From NCBI RefSeq assembly GCF_025997855.1, contig NZ_AP026560.1:1-64000 (forward strand): 64,000 bases of DNA. Direction: 5' to 3'. The position numbers and the translations under genes were made by a program. Each line of letters opens with the position of its first letter. Within the stretch, counting starts at the first letter, position 1. This DNA is from Deinococcus aetherius (lineage in GTDB: Bacteria > Deinococcota > Deinococci > Deinococcales > Deinococcaceae). Shown piece by piece: positions 34,337-45,423 of this stretch. Under the pieces are notes generated by a model. It worked only from the letters and a program-made list of their open reading frames with translations, ran no database searches and had not been told where the DNA came from.

Positions 34337-34357
34337 CCCCGCCCCGGCGGGGTTTTT
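34337..34357 (+). terminator. Terminator after the small protein gene
   Basis: CCCCGCC and GGCGGGG form a 6-7 bp GC stem directly followed by TTTTT (34353-34357). Confidence 0.8.
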
Positions 34358-34379
34358 GTTGGAGTCGCCGCGAACGTCG

Positions 34380-34445
34380 CAGAAAGCACTCGCCCTTGGC
34401 CTTCTGCCTTTGACCTTCTGCCCGCCCCATCCCCCACTTCAGCAG
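34380..34445. repeat. Short CCTTCTGCC-type repeat
   Basis: The gap holds GGCCTTCTGCCTTTGACCTTCTGCC as a direct repeat, with AGCAGAAGG further on as an inverted copy. It resembles the small TCAGC-type repeats in style but not in sequence. Confidence 0.4.
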
Positions 34446-34450
34446 AAGGT

Positions 34451-34906
34451 CTATTTCTCCTTCGGCGCGTACTGCCCCATCCCACCCGCCGCCTCGAACT
34501 CGGCCTGAAGCTCGGCCCGGGTCCTGTCCGGTCGGTTCTGCGGGTCGCCCGGGTTCGTGCGCGCGAAGAATTCCAGGGCGTCGGGGTAGGTGTCGCTGTC
34601 CGCGTCCTTCCGCGCTTCCAGCACCCGGTAGAGCACGTCGCTGAACCTCGCGCCCGGCTCGGCCCGGAAGCCCGCGCGCAGGCTCTCGCCGAAGGGATTC
34701 CAGCCGGGGCCGCCCCCGGGGCTGAGGTGGCAGGTCGTGCACGGGACGACCCGGCGCGAGAGCTGCCACAGCGGGTCGCCCTGGTCGTGGCCGACCTGCT
34801 GGGCGGTGATCAGCCGGTATCTGGGCAGGGCGAGGGCGACGGGGGCCCCGAGGAGGACCAGCCCGGCGAGGACGGCCCCCGCTCCCCGGGTGCTCAGGCC
34901 ACCCAT
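34451..34906 (-). CDS. Exported c-type cytochrome-like protein with a calcium-binding repeat
   Basis: The 151-residue product starts with a signal-peptide-like hydrophobic segment ([18 protein letters not shown]). One haem-binding CxxCH motif, CTTCH, lies at about residues 56-60. An acidic [12 protein letters not shown] segment resembles thrombospondin type 3 calcium-binding repeats. It overlaps the end of the DUF1501 gene by 13 bp on the same strand and is probably the last gene of that operon. Its redox partner is unknown. Confidence 0.8.
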   Translation of the reverse strand: MGGLSTRGAGAVLAGLVLLGAPVALALPRYRLITAQQVGHDQGDPLWQLSRRVVPCTTCHLSPGGGPGWNPFGESLRAGFRAEPGARFSDVLYRVLEARKDADSDTYPDALEFFARTNPGDPQNRPDRTRAELQAEFEAAGGMGQYAPKEK

Positions 34907-36069
34907 TGCGGCCCCGCGAAGTCGCCGCCCAGGATGTCCCGGGCGTTCAGCCCCAGCCAGCGGGTGAGGGCCCCCGCGTACACGCCCCGGAAGTCCTGGC
35001 GGTAACGGACGTCCCCGCCTTCCAGGTTCTCCAGGTCGGGGCTGTCGCCGTGGACGCCGCCCCTGACCCCCCGCCCCAGGGCGAACATCACCCCGCCCTG
35101 GCCGTGGTCGGTGCCCGCCGAGGCGTTCTCGGCGACCCGGCGCCCGAACTCGGAAAAGCCCATCACGATCACCCGCTCGGCGAGGCCCTGCGCCTCCAGG
35201 TCAGCCTGAAATGCCGCGAGGCCCGAGGCGAGTTCCCCCAGCAGGGCGTCTTGCTCCGCCCGCTGCCCGGCGTGGGTGTCGAAGCCGCCCAGCGAGACGT
35301 AGAGCACCCGCTGCCCGGTTCCCGAGGCGATCAACCGGGCGGCGTCGTGCAGCCGTTCGGCGAAGCGGCCCTCGGGGTACTTCGCGCCCGCCCGGTACCT
35401 GGAGACGTTCTTCTGCATCTTCCCCGTGTTCGCCAGCATCTGCCGGGTGGCCCGCCCGAGGTACGCCGCCTCGCCCTGGCGCGGCAGGCTCAGCATCGTC
35501 TCGAAGGCGTCCGAGAGCCCCGCCGGGAGCCGCACCTGAAAACGGTCCACACCGTCAATGCTGGGGAGGCTGAAACTCTCCGCCCGCAGCGCCTGCGGGG
35601 TCGTGCCGCCCAGGTTGGAGGCGCAGAAGGGGTCGCCGATCTTCTCGGCAATGCGTCCGATCCAACCCTCCGCCCGCGCCTGCGACGGGTCCGCCGTGTG
35701 CCAGATCGCCATGCTGGCGAAGTGGCTGCGATTCGGGTTGGGGTAGCCCACGTTCTCCAGCCACGCGAGGTGCCCGGCGTCCCACAGGCCGGTCAGCGGT
35801 TTCAAGGCCGGGTGCATCCCCAGGTCAGGCGTGAGGGTGAGCACGTCCTTCCTGGGGACGGCGATGTTGGGCCGCGCCGCGTAGTACGCCCCGTTCGAGT
35901 ACGGCACCAGGGTATTGAGCCCGTCGTTGCCCCCCGTGAGCTGGATGACCACCAGGGTCTTCGTCCCGCCCGCCTGGGTCGCCGCCCGCGCGAGAAAGCC
36001 CGGCATCCCGGTCGTCGCGGCGACGGCGAGGGCGGAGTATTTGAGGAAATCACGTCGGTCCAGGGCCAT
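34894..36069 (-). CDS. DUF1501 family protein with Tat signal
   Basis: The 391-residue product starts with a twin-arginine signal ([21 protein letters not shown]) and belongs to DUF1501, a sulfatase/alkaline-phosphatase-fold family: [33 protein letters not shown], and [24 protein letters not shown], which has the family's metal-ligand-like residues. It is probably exported folded. The DUF1800 gene lies upstream across a palindromic repeat, a pairing common in many bacteria. Its substrate is unknown. Confidence 0.9.
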   Translation of the reverse strand: MALDRRDFLKYSALAVAATTGMPGFLARAATQAGGTKTLVVIQLTGGNDGLNTLVPYSNGAYYAARPNIAVPRKDVLTLTPDLGMHPALKPLTGLWDAGHLAWLENVGYPNPNRSHFASMAIWHTADPSQARAEGWIGRIAEKIGDPFCASNLGGTTPQALRAESFSLPSIDGVDRFQVRLPAGLSDAFETMLSLPRQGEAAYLGRATRQMLANTGKMQKNVSRYRAGAKYPEGRFAERLHDAARLIASGTGQRVLYVSLGGFDTHAGQRAEQDALLGELASGLAAFQADLEAQGLAERVIVMGFSEFGRRVAENASAGTDHGQGGVMFALGRGVRGGVHGDSPDLENLEGGDVRYRQDFRGVYAGALTRWLGLNARDILGGDFAGPQWVA

Positions 36070-36343
36070 AGGGGAACCTCGGGGGAAGGAGTGAGAGGTT
36101 GGGGAGTGGGGAGGGGGGGCGTCGTTCCCGGGCCGTACCCCCGCTCTGAGCGTGTTTCAAAAGGCCCCTGATCGTCCGTGGAGTGCGCCGGGCGGTCGTC
36201 TGCGTTCCCCCCTCTCCTGCGGAGCTGTACCCGTCCCAGCCTCTCGCGGTGCGAGCTGTACCAGTCCCGCCGGGGGGAGGGGAGCAACAACCTCGCCCTC
36301 ATCGTGCCCGTCAGAAGCCGGGGCCGACTTTTAAAACAGGCTC
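36070..36343. repeat. Intergenic region with a palindromic repeat of the GAGCTGTACCAGTCCC family
   Basis: The repeat spans about 36200-36290. Outer arms TTCCCCCCTCTCC and CGGGGGGAGGGG pair, and the core occurs twice: GAGCTGTACCCGTCCC (36222-36237) and GAGCTGTACCAGTCCC (36253-36268). The second is identical to the core inside cobN at 50427-50442. It separates the DUF1800 and DUF1501 genes. Confidence 0.75.
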
Positions 36344-37615
<1,272 letters not shown>

Positions 37616-37648
37616 GGGGTCTCCGGGAAAGGGGGTGGGGTCGAGGCC

Positions 37649-38449
37649 TCACTCCTTGGAGCCGTTCTCCCGCACGAAAGTTCCCAGCCTCCCCCCGTCC
37701 ACCGCCCGGATGTCCGCCAGGGCCGCCCGCAGGGGCCCGTCCGGGAGGTTGCCGACGAGCCACACGAACGAATCCCCCACCCTCCGCGAGGCGACGCCGG
37801 GGGCCGCGCGCACGTTCCGGGGCGCGAGGACGAGCGCGAGGACGTTCGCGCCGTCGCCCAGGGTGACCTTGAGGCCGCCGTTCTCCCGCGCGGAAATTCC
37901 GGTGGGCATGAAGCCGGGCGGGAGGCGCAGGCCGGGCAGCGCGGCCAGGACCGCTGCCCGCAGCCCCGCCGGAACGGGAGGAACCAGACGATTTATCCGA
38001 ACCGGACGAGGATTCACCCGGGTAAAGACGGCCCGGCGGGCGAGCGTGCCGTCCGCGCCGCGTTCCTCGAAGGCGAGGGGCACGTTCCACGCGCGGTCCA
38101 CCCACAGGGTCCAGCAGGCGGCCTGCCCCACCTTCGGCGTGAGGTCGAAACGGGTCACGTCGCGGCCAGCGACCGGGGGAGCGTCGGCCCGGGTGACCGT
38201 GAAGTGCTGATTGATCAGCGCCGGGCGGAACGGCACCACCGGCAGGCGGTCGGCGGTGCGGGTCGGCCCGGGGGTGGAGGCGGCGCGGGGAGGGAAGTAC
38301 ACGCTCACCTCCGCCGTGCCCCGCGCCGCCAGCGTCCGGGCCTGCCGCAGGGCGGAGGCGAGGTCGTCCGCGTCGCTGGCATGCGCCACGCCCGACAGGC
38401 CCAGCATCAGCAGGAGCAGGGGGAAGCGTGCCCGACGCACCGCCCTCAC
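37649..38449 (-). CDS. RseB/MucB-like exported protein
   Basis: RseB-type proteins are periplasmic sensors that protect anti-sigma factors from proteolysis. The 266-residue product has a signal peptide ([17 protein letters not shown]), then [28 protein letters not shown] and beta-rich sequence that includes [18 protein letters not shown] and a C-terminal [20 protein letters not shown], resembling the LolA-like and C-terminal parts of RseB. GTG 38449 overlaps the anti-sigma stop as GTGA; the longer open frame upstream is a shadow. The position after sigma and anti-sigma genes supports the call. Confidence 0.72.
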   Translation of the reverse strand: MRAVRRARFPLLLLMLGLSGVAHASDADDLASALRQARTLAARGTAEVSVYFPPRAASTPGPTRTADRLPVVPFRPALINQHFTVTRADAPPVAGRDVTRFDLTPKVGQAACWTLWVDRAWNVPLAFEERGADGTLARRAVFTRVNPRPVRINRLVPPVPAGLRAAVLAALPGLRLPPGFMPTGISARENGGLKVTLGDGANVLALVLAPRNVRAAPGVASRRVGDSFVWLVGNLPDGPLRAALADIRAVDGGRLGTFVRENGSKE

Positions 38450-38721
38450 CACCCTTCCCCGAGCGTGCCCTCGTAAGCGTCGTAGGCGGCGCTGGGGGGC
38501 AGCGGGGGCGCGGGCCGCAGCACGAGCGCGCCCGTCAGGACGGCGGCCACCGCGAGCAGGGCGGGCCAGCGGGCCGTCCGGGACCGGGGGGCAGGCGCCG
38601 GGACCCGTTCCGCCGCCTGCCCCTCCCGCCGCCATGCCAGGAACCGTTCGGCGGCCCCGGCGTCCCCGGGCGTCTCCTGCCGGGCCCGTGCGAACAACGT
38701 GTCGAGTTCCCCATCATCCAT
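38446..38721 (-). CDS. Probable membrane anti-sigma factor
   Basis: The 91-residue product has an acidic N-terminal cytoplasmic part ([30 protein letters not shown]), one transmembrane segment ([15 protein letters not shown]) and a short outer tail. It lies between an ECF sigma gene and an RseB-like gene and is coupled to the latter. The assignment rests on topology and position; no zinc-binding HxxxCxxC motif is present. Confidence 0.75.
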   Translation of the reverse strand: MDDGELDTLFARARQETPGDAGAAERFLAWRREGQAAERVPAPAPRSRTARWPALLAVAAVLTGALVLRPAPPLPPSAAYDAYEGTLGEGW

Positions 38722-38760
38722 GTCGCTTCCCCCTCTGTGCTCTGACTTCCGTCCTCCCCC

Positions 38761-39339
<579 letters not shown>

Positions 39340-39344
39340 CTCAC

Positions 39345-39377
39345 AGAGTAGGAGCGGGGACAGGGCGGAAAAGTTCC
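39345..39377 (-). promoter_or_regulatory. Candidate ECF-type autoregulated promoter
   Basis: On the minus strand GGAACTT (39377-39371) matches the common ECF -35 element. Sixteen nt downstream lies CTCCTACTCT, which could serve as a -10 region just before the GTG start. The -10 match is weak. Confidence 0.4.
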
Positions 39378-39433
39378 CTGCATTCGAGGGCCAGGCCGGA
39401 CAGGAGGAGCCTCATCCTGAGTCCTCAAGAGCC

Positions 39434-39461
39434 TTGACAATTTTTTAGTCGAACCTAAAAT
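39434..39461 (+). promoter_or_regulatory. mntR promoter with overlapping palindromic operator
   Basis: TTGACA (39434-39439), a 16-bp spacer and TAAAAT (39456-39461) form the promoter. The start codon lies 6 nt after the -10 box, so the mRNA is leaderless. An 18-bp palindrome, TTTTAGTCGAACCTAAAA (39443-39460), covers the spacer and most of the -10 box, the expected place for a DtxR/MntR operator. Confidence 0.75.
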
Positions 39462-39467
39462 CGGAGC

Positions 39468-40145
39468 ATGTCGGCTCTGACTCTCTCTCCCTCCGCCGAG
39501 GATTACCTCAAACACCTGTACGTGCTGGGGCAGCACGGCAAGGTGAACACGCAGTCTCTTGCGGAGGCGCTGGGCGTGGCGCCCGCCAGTGCGACGGGAA
39601 TGCTGCGCAAGCTCGGCGAGCAGGGTCTGGTGGCGCACGCGCCGTACCAGGGGGCACAGCTCACTGGCGAGGGGCAGCGGGTGGCGCTGGAGGTGTTGCG
39701 GCACCACCGCCTCCTCGAACTCTTCCTTCACCGGGCCCTGGGAGTGCCCCTGGACGAGGTTCACGAGGAGGCCGAGCGGCTGGAGCACGTCCTCTCCGAG
39801 CGGCTGGAGGCGCGCATCGCCGCGTGGCTGGGCGACCCCACCCACGACCCGCACGGCGACCCGATCCCGACCCTTGCCGGGGAGGTGCCCGAGCGTGCCG
39901 AACGCCGCCTGATCCAGCTCGCGCCCGGGGAGACGGCCACGGTCGCCCGCGTGCCCGACACGGACCCGGCCCAGCTCCGCGCCCTCGTCACGGCGGGGCT
40001 CACGCCGGGTGTTTCCGTGCGGGTGGAGCGGATCGACGCCGCGCTCGGCACCCTGACCCTTCTCCTGTCGGGGGACCTGCCCCTCACCCTCGCCCTGGGC
40101 GTCGCCGCGCAGGTGGGGGTCCACGCGGGGGAGGTGGAGGGTTGA
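39468..40145 (+). CDS. mntR: DtxR-family metal-dependent regulator (MntR-like)
   Basis: MntR-type repressors bind Mn2+ or Fe2+ and control metal uptake genes. The 225-residue product has the N-terminal winged helix ([41 protein letters not shown]), the metal-binding dimerisation domain with [13 protein letters not shown] and [18 protein letters not shown], and a C-terminal SH3-like FeoA domain ([16 protein letters not shown]). Its stop overlaps the TTG start of the binding-protein gene as TTGA. An operator-like palindrome covers its own promoter, so it probably represses the operon it heads. Confidence 0.93.
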   Translation: MSALTLSPSAEDYLKHLYVLGQHGKVNTQSLAEALGVAPASATGMLRKLGEQGLVAHAPYQGAQLTGEGQRVALEVLRHHRLLELFLHRALGVPLDEVHEEAERLEHVLSERLEARIAAWLGDPTHDPHGDPIPTLAGEVPERAERRLIQLAPGETATVARVPDTDPAQLRALVTAGLTPGVSVRVERIDAALGTLTLLLSGDLPLTLALGVAAQVGVHAGEVEG

Positions 40146-41053
40146 GGGCGCTTCTCCCCGCCACGTTGCTGGCCCTCACCCTGACGGCCTGTGCGGCCAC
40201 GCCGGGCGACGGGGACGTGCCAGGCGGGCGCGTTCGGGTCGTCACCACCGTGAACATGATCACCGACCTCGCCGCGCAACTCGGCGGTGACCGGGTGCGG
40301 GTGACCGGGCTGATGGGGCCGGGCGTCGATCCCCACCTCTACAAGGCCTCCGCCGGGGACGTGCGGAGGCTGGCGAACGCGGACCTCGTGCTGTACGGCG
40401 GGTTGCACCTGGAGGGCAAGATGGTGGACATTCTGGCCGCCCTGAACGCCCGGGTCCCCAGCGTCGCCGTCTCCGAGGCCATCCCGGAAGACCGGCTGCT
40501 CACCCTGGACGGCGCGCACGACCCCCACGTGTGGTTCGACCCGACCCTGTGGGCCTATGCCGCCCGGGCGACCGGGGAGGCGCTGACCCGGGTGGACCCT
40601 GCCGGACGGAGCGTGTACGAGGCCAACCTGAAGGATTACCTCGCCGAGTTGCAGGAGCTGGACGCCTGGACCGCCGCCCTGTTCCGCAGCGTGCCCGAAC
40701 GGCAGCGGGTCCTGGTGACGGCGCACGACGCCTTCGGCTACCTCTCGCGCCGCTACGGGGTGGAGGTGCGCGGCCTCCAGGGCATCAGCACCGTCGCCGA
40801 GGCGGGCGGGCAAAGCGTCCGGTCCCTCGCCGCCTTTCTGGCCGAGCGGAACGTGAGGGCCGTGTTCGTGGAGTCCACCGTCTCGCCCCGGGCCGTCCAG
40901 GCGGTGCGTGAGGCGGCCCGGGCGCGCGGGCACGAGGTGGAGGTCGGCGGCGAGCTGTACGCCGACGCCGCCGGGGAACGCGGCACGCCCGAGGGGACCT
41001 ACCTCGGGATGGTGCGGCACAACATCGGGACCATCGTGGAGGCTTTGAAATGA
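40142..41053 (+). CDS. Mn/Zn ABC transporter substrate-binding lipoprotein
   Basis: The 303-residue product is a cluster A-I (ZnuA/MntA-type) binding protein. The signal peptide ends in the lipobox LTAC (cysteine at about residue 17). Metal-ligand segments are [35 protein letters not shown] and [12 protein letters not shown]. The start is TTG 40142, which overlaps the mntR stop and begins directly with the signal peptide; the longer frame upstream lies inside mntR. It lacks the His-rich loop typical of zinc-specific ZnuA, which favours manganese. Confidence 0.92.
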   Translation: MRALLPATLLALTLTACAATPGDGDVPGGRVRVVTTVNMITDLAAQLGGDRVRVTGLMGPGVDPHLYKASAGDVRRLANADLVLYGGLHLEGKMVDILAALNARVPSVAVSEAIPEDRLLTLDGAHDPHVWFDPTLWAYAARATGEALTRVDPAGRSVYEANLKDYLAELQELDAWTAALFRSVPERQRVLVTAHDAFGYLSRRYGVEVRGLQGISTVAEAGGQSVRSLAAFLAERNVRAVFVESTVSPRAVQAVREAARARGHEVEVGGELYADAAGERGTPEGTYLGMVRHNIGTIVEALK

Positions 41054-41855
41054 CCGTGACCCTCGGGGCCGACGGGCCCCTGGCGGCAACCCACCCCGCC
41101 CCGCCCCTCGCCCTGCGTGACCTGAGCGTCGCCTACCGCGAGCAGCCCGCCGTGTGGAACGTCTCGCTGGACGTGCCCGCCGCCTCCCTGACCGCGATCA
41201 TCGGGCCGAACGGGGCGGGGAAGAGCACCCTCCTGAGGGCGGCGCTCGGCCTGGTGCCCCGGCTTTCCGGCGAGGCCCTCTTCTTCGGGCAGCCCCTCGC
41301 GCGGGTGTGGTCCAGAGTGGCCTACGTGCCCCAGCGGACGAGCGTGGACTGGGACTTTCCGGCGAGCGCCCTCGACGTGGTGACGATGGGCCTGTACGGG
41401 CGGCTGGGCTGGCTGCGTCGCGCGGGGCGCCGCGAGCGGGCGGCGGCCCTGAGTTGCCTGGAGCGGGTGGGCCTCGCCGACCTCGCCGGGCGGCAGATAG
41501 CGAGCTGTCGGGCGGGCAGCAGCAGCGGGTGTTCCTGGCCCGTTCTCTCGCGCAGGAGGCCAACCTCACCTTTATGGACGAGCCCTTCGCGGGGGTGGAC
41601 GCGGTGACGGAGCGGGCCATCGTGGACGTGCTGCGCGAGCTGCGGCGGGAGGGCCGCACCGTCGTCGCCGTCCACCACGACCTCGACACGGTGCGGGACT
41701 ACTTCGACCACGTGGCCCTGCTCAACGTCTCCCTCGTCGCCAGCGGGTCGACCGAGGCGGCCTTCACCCCGGCCAACCTGCGCGCCGCGTACGGGGAACG
41801 CCACGGGGCCCTCGCCGCCGCCCTCGCCGGGGACCTGCCGGGGGCGGCGACATGA
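41050..41855 (+). pseudogene. Metal ABC transporter ATPase, frameshifted
   Basis: Start ATG 41050 overlaps the previous stop (ATGA). The first frame encodes the Walker A IIGPNGAGKSTLLRAALG, the Q-loop region YVPQRTSVDWDFP and GLADLAGRQI, then runs into unrelated sequence and stops at 41607. The expected signature LSGGQQQRVFLARSLAQ, Walker B LTFMDEPFAGVDA and switch AVHHDLDTV continue in a frame shifted by one base, ending at 41855. The break is at about 41497-41501. The 806-nt length is one short of a multiple of three, consistent with a single-base deletion or a sequencing error. Restored, it would be about 268 residues. Confidence 0.88.
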
Positions 41856-42778
41856 CGCCCCTCGACTTCCTGGGCGACTACACCCTGCGGAGCATCCTGC
41901 TCGGCTCGGCGCTGCTGGGGCTCGTGGCGGGCACGCTGGGCACCTTCAGCGTCCTGCGGCGCCAGAGCCTGATCGGGGACACCGTGGCCCACGCCGCGCT
42001 GCCGGGCATCTGCGCGGCCTTCCTGCTCACGGGCACGCGCGACACGCTGGGGCTGCTCCTCGGCGGAGGGGTGAGCGGGCTCGCCGCCTCGCTGCTCGCG
42101 CTCGCCATCCTGCGGTACAGCCGCCTGAAGGAGGACGCCGCCCTGGGGGTGACCTTCAGCGCCTTTTTCGGGGTCGGGATCGCCATGCTCACCGCCATCG
42201 GCAAGGGCGGGAACGCCGCGCAGGCCGGGCTCGACAAGTTCCTCTTCGGGCAGGCCGCCGCGCTGACGCAGGGGGACGTGATCCGCTTCGCCCTCCTCGG
42301 GGCGCTGGCGCTGGGCACCGCCGCCCTGCTCCACAAGGAGCTGAAGGTCACCCTCTTCGACCCGGACTTCGCGCGGGTGCAGGGCTGGCCCGTTCCGGCG
42401 CTTACCGCGCTCTCGACCGCGCTCACCGTCCTCGCGGTGATGATCGGCCTCCAGACGGTCGGGGTGGTGCTGATGGCCGCCATGCTGATCGCCCCCGCCG
42501 TCGCCGCGCGGCAGTGGACGCGCAGCCTCTCGGGGATGCTGGGGCTCGCGGGCGCCCTCGGGGCGCTCAGCGGGGCGCTGGGGGCCGGGCTGGGCCTGAG
42601 CGTCTCCCCCGGTGCGGGCAGCCTGCCGACGGGGGCCGTGACGGTGCTCGCCGCGACCGCGCTCGCGGTGCTGTCCCTGCTCGTCGCCCCGCGCCGGGGG
42701 GTGCTCGCCGGGGTGGTCCGGCAGCGGCGGGTTCGCGCCCGGCTCCTGCGTGGGTCGAACTCCGGGGGGCGGGCATGA
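41852..42778 (+). CDS. Mn/Zn ABC transporter permease (first)
   Basis: The 308-residue product is an ABC-3 family permease with about eight hydrophobic segments, beginning LLGSALLGLVAGTLGTFSVLRRQSLIGDTVAHAALPGI, with KELKVTLFDPDFARVQGWP as the ATPase-coupling region. Start ATG 41852 overlaps the ATPase stop (ATGA). It is followed by a second permease, as in SitCD and TroCD-type transporters. Confidence 0.93.
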   Translation: MTPLDFLGDYTLRSILLGSALLGLVAGTLGTFSVLRRQSLIGDTVAHAALPGICAAFLLTGTRDTLGLLLGGGVSGLAASLLALAILRYSRLKEDAALGVTFSAFFGVGIAMLTAIGKGGNAAQAGLDKFLFGQAAALTQGDVIRFALLGALALGTAALLHKELKVTLFDPDFARVQGWPVPALTALSTALTVLAVMIGLQTVGVVLMAAMLIAPAVAARQWTRSLSGMLGLAGALGALSGALGAGLGLSVSPGAGSLPTGAVTVLAATALAVLSLLVAPRRGVLAGVVRQRRVRARLLRGSNSGGRA

Positions 42779-43659
42779 CCCCCGCGCCGCTCCCCCTCGA
42801 CTTCGACCTCGTGATCGTGGTGACCGCCGTGTTCGTGGCGTGGGCGTGCGGGCTGCTGGGCCTCTTCCTGGTGCTGCGGCGGGAGGCGCTGATGAGCGAC
42901 GCGATCAGCCACTCCGCCCTGCCCGGCATCGTGGCGGGATACTGGGTGACGGGCGGCAGCCTCGCCACGCTGCCCGCGCTCGTGGGGGCGGCGCTCTTCG
43001 GGCTCGTCACGGTGGCCCTGACCGCCCTCCTCACGCGCAGCGGACGGGTGAAGGCGGACGCGGCGCTGGGGCTGGTCTTTCCCGCGCTCTTCGCCGCCGG
43101 GGTGATCGCGGTGAGCCTGAACTACAGCAACGTTCACCTGGACCTCGACGCCGTGCTGTACGGAGAGATCGCGTACACGCCCTTTCGCACCGGGTGGCTC
43201 GGCCTGCCGGTGGGGTGGCTCCTGATAGGCGGGATGCTGCTCGTCAATGCCCTCTTCGTCGGCCTGCTTTTCAAGGAGCTGCGGCTGAGCACCTTCGACC
43301 CGTGCCTCGCGCGCACCCTGGGCTTCTCGCCCGCCCTGATCGGCGGGGCGCTCCTCACCCTCGTCGCGCTGACGACCGTGGCGGCCTTCGACGCGGTGGG
43401 GGCGGTGCTCGTCGTCGCCTTCATGATCGTGCCCCCCGCCACCGCCCTGCTCCTCACCCGCCGCCTGCGGCAGGCCCTGGGGCTCACCCTGCTGGCGGGC
43501 CTGAGTGCCAGCGCCGTCGGCTACGCCCTCGCCCTCGCCCTCGACGCGAGCATCACGGGGGTGATCGCGGGAGTGCTGGGGGTGCAGTTCACGCTGGCGC
43601 TGCTGGTCCAGGCGGTGCGGGCCCGTCGGGTGAGAGGGAGTGCGCGGTTGGGTGGGTGA
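42775..43659 (+). CDS. Mn/Zn ABC transporter permease (second)
   Basis: The 294-residue ABC-3 permease has VFVAWACGLLGLFLVLRREALMSDAISHSALPGIVAGY and the coupling region KELRLSTFDPCLARTLGFSP. Start ATG 42775 overlaps the first permease gene as ATGA. It should form a heterodimer with that protein. It ends the mntR-headed operon. Confidence 0.93.
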   Translation: MTPAPLPLDFDLVIVVTAVFVAWACGLLGLFLVLRREALMSDAISHSALPGIVAGYWVTGGSLATLPALVGAALFGLVTVALTALLTRSGRVKADAALGLVFPALFAAGVIAVSLNYSNVHLDLDAVLYGEIAYTPFRTGWLGLPVGWLLIGGMLLVNALFVGLLFKELRLSTFDPCLARTLGFSPALIGGALLTLVALTTVAAFDAVGAVLVVAFMIVPPATALLLTRRLRQALGLTLLAGLSASAVGYALALALDASITGVIAGVLGVQFTLALLVQAVRARRVRGSARLGG

Positions 43660-43702
43660 GAAGAGGGAGTCGCACCGACCACGTTACCGGGGCACCCCGC
43701 CC

Positions 43703-43763
43703 GTTCACCCCCACCCGGCCTCCGCCCTCAAGGGGGAGGAGCGAAACGCCCCGCTCGCCCAGC
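43703..43763. repeat. Partial GC-rich palindromic repeat
   Basis: CACCCGGCCTCCGCCCTC is followed by AAGGGGGAGGAGCG, giving a CCTCC/GGAGG stem. Its outer arms resemble those of the repeat at 50397-50466, but the GAGCTGTACC core is missing. It lies between the transporter operon and cobS. Confidence 0.4.
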
Positions 43764-43806
43764 ATCCACCGCCTCCCTGTGCCACCATCCCCCTCGTGAT
43801 TCGTCC

Positions 43807-44547
43807 ATGACCGACCCCCGCTCCCCCTGGCGGCGCCAACTCGACGCCGCCCACCTCGCGCTGACCTTCCTGACCACGCTGCCCCTGCCGCACGTGCGCG
43901 AGGTGAGGGAAGGAGACTTCGCGCGGGCGAGCGCCTACTACCCGCTCGCCGGGTACGCGGTGGGCGGGGTGGTGGCCCTCCTGCTGTGGTTCCCGTTGCC
44001 CCTCCCGGACGGGGTGCAGTCGGCCCTGGCGGTGGGGGCATGGTTGGCGGTCACGGGGATGCTGCACTTCGACGGGCTGGTGGACAGCGCCGACGCCCTG
44101 TTCGCCATGAAGAGCCCCGAGCGGCGGCTGGAGATTCTGCGGGACGTGCACGTGGGGGCGTTCGGCCTCGCCGTCGGCGTACTCGCGCTGCTGACCCTGT
44201 GGAGTCTGCTGGCCGCGCCGATCCCCGCCTATGCCCCGGTCGTCGCGGCGGTGGTGGCGCGGACGGTGCTCCTCGCGCCCATGAACCTGTACCCGGCCGC
44301 GCGGCAGGAGTCGTTGGGGGCCCACTCGCGGGAGGGGCGCTGGGGGGCCGCGTTCCTGATCGCCCTGCCCGCCCTGCTGCTGCCGGGCGCGTGGGTGGCC
44401 ACCCTCGCCGGGCTCGCCGCCGCGCTCCTCGTCGCCCGTTTCGCCGCCGCCCGGCTCGGCGGGGGGTTGAACGGCGACACCTACGGGCTCGTCGTCGTGA
44501 CGGCGGAACTCGCCGCCCTGTGCGCCTTCGCATGGGGGCGGGGGTGA
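43807..44547 (+). CDS. cobS: Adenosylcobinamide-GDP ribazoletransferase
   Basis: CobS joins alpha-ribazole to adenosylcobinamide-GDP, the last assembly step of cobalamin. The 246-residue membrane protein has [28 protein letters not shown], the signature [37 protein letters not shown] and [13 protein letters not shown] at the C-terminus. It begins the cobalamin locus, upstream of the riboswitch, and is followed by the phosphatase gene after 4 nt. Confidence 0.95.
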   Translation: MTDPRSPWRRQLDAAHLALTFLTTLPLPHVREVREGDFARASAYYPLAGYAVGGVVALLLWFPLPLPDGVQSALAVGAWLAVTGMLHFDGLVDSADALFAMKSPERRLEILRDVHVGAFGLAVGVLALLTLWSLLAAPIPAYAPVVAAVVARTVLLAPMNLYPAARQESLGAHSREGRWGAAFLIALPALLLPGAWVATLAGLAAALLVARFAAARLGGGLNGDTYGLVVVTAELAALCAFAWGRG

Positions 44548-44551
44548 GGGC

Positions 44552-45118
44552 GTGCTGACCCTCCACCTCGTCCGCCACGCGCCCACCCTTCCCAACGCCG
44601 AGCGCCGCTATCCCGGCGAGGACGAGGACGCGCCGCTCTCCCCGGAAGGTCGCGACCTCGCCCGAACCCTGCGCCTGCCCACGCACGCGGCGGCCTTCAC
44701 CTCCCCCAGCCGCCGTGCGCGTGAGACTGCCATGCTCGCCGGATTCACTCAGGCCGTTCCCACCCCGGCCCTTGCGGAGGCCCGCTTTGGTGTCATAGCG
44801 GGGCGGACCTGGGCGGAGTTGGAGGAGACGTTCGGGGACGCGCCGCGCGCCTGGATCGACGCTCTGGATGACCCCGGCGCGGACGGTGGGGCTCCGGGAG
44901 GGGAGACGGGCCGGGCCTTCCATGCCCGCGTCTGGGAGTGGCTCGCCACCCTTCCCGATTCCGGCGAGGTCGTCGCTTTCACCCACGCCGGGCCCGTCCG
45001 GGCAGCCCTGCGCCTGACCGTCGGTCTGCGTGCCGTCGCCGCCCCACCCGGCACCGTTGCCACCCTGCGGCGAGCGGGGGAAGACTGGTGGCTGACGGCC
45101 CTGTGTCCGCCCGGGTGA
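44552..45118 (+). CDS. cobC: Histidine phosphatase, probable alpha-ribazole phosphatase
   Basis: The 188-residue product is a histidine phosphatase with the catalytic [19 protein letters not shown], the acid-donor region [17 protein letters not shown] and [14 protein letters not shown]. Its position between cobS and the cobalamin riboswitch suggests that it dephosphorylates alpha-ribazole 5'-phosphate. The fold alone does not fix the substrate. GTG 44552 follows GGGGGTGAGGGC. Confidence 0.82.
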   Translation: MLTLHLVRHAPTLPNAERRYPGEDEDAPLSPEGRDLARTLRLPTHAAAFTSPSRRARETAMLAGFTQAVPTPALAEARFGVIAGRTWAELEETFGDAPRAWIDALDDPGADGGAPGGETGRAFHARVWEWLATLPDSGEVVAFTHAGPVRAALRLTVGLRAVAAPPGTVATLRRAGEDWWLTALCPPG

Positions 45119-45169
45119 GGTTCCGAATTGTCCCCCGGGTTGCCTTTGACCCCCTTTCCTCTGTTACCC

Positions 45170-45275
45170 TGCCCGAACCTGGTGTCGGGGAAGTCCGGTG
45201 AGAGTCCGGCGCTGTCGCGCAACGGTAAGCGGGCTCCTGGCCCCGCAAGCCCGAATGCCACCCAGGGACGCCTCC
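45170..45275 (+). ncRNA. Cobalamin riboswitch
   Basis: Conserved cobalamin-riboswitch segments occur in order: GGTGTCGGGGAAGTCCGGTG, GAGTCCGGCGCTGTCGCGC, AACGGTAAGC, and the B12 box AGCCCGAATGCCACC (about 45248-45262). It lies 150 nt upstream of btuF and should repress the following uptake and biosynthesis genes when adenosylcobalamin is present. Confidence 0.93.
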
Positions 45276-45343
45276 AGACGGAGGCACCTCTCGCCGTTAG
45301 AGGGCCAGCTTCGACCGCGCATCCCCCGGCCCTGCGCCGTGAT

Positions 45344-45374
45344 GCCCGCTCCGGCCCCGGCTGGAGCGGGCTTT
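45344..45374 (+). terminator. Possible riboswitch expression-platform hairpin
   Basis: GCCCGCTCC (45344-45352) and GGAGCGGGC (45363-45371) form a perfect 9-bp stem followed by TTT. It lies between the riboswitch aptamer and btuF. The T-run is too short to be sure of termination. A smaller GCCTCC/GGAGGC stem lies nearer the aptamer. Confidence 0.5.
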
Positions 45375-45423
45375 CGCCGTGCGCCCCCTCCCGCTGCCCG
45401 CCCCGCACGCCGGAGTTCTCCCC

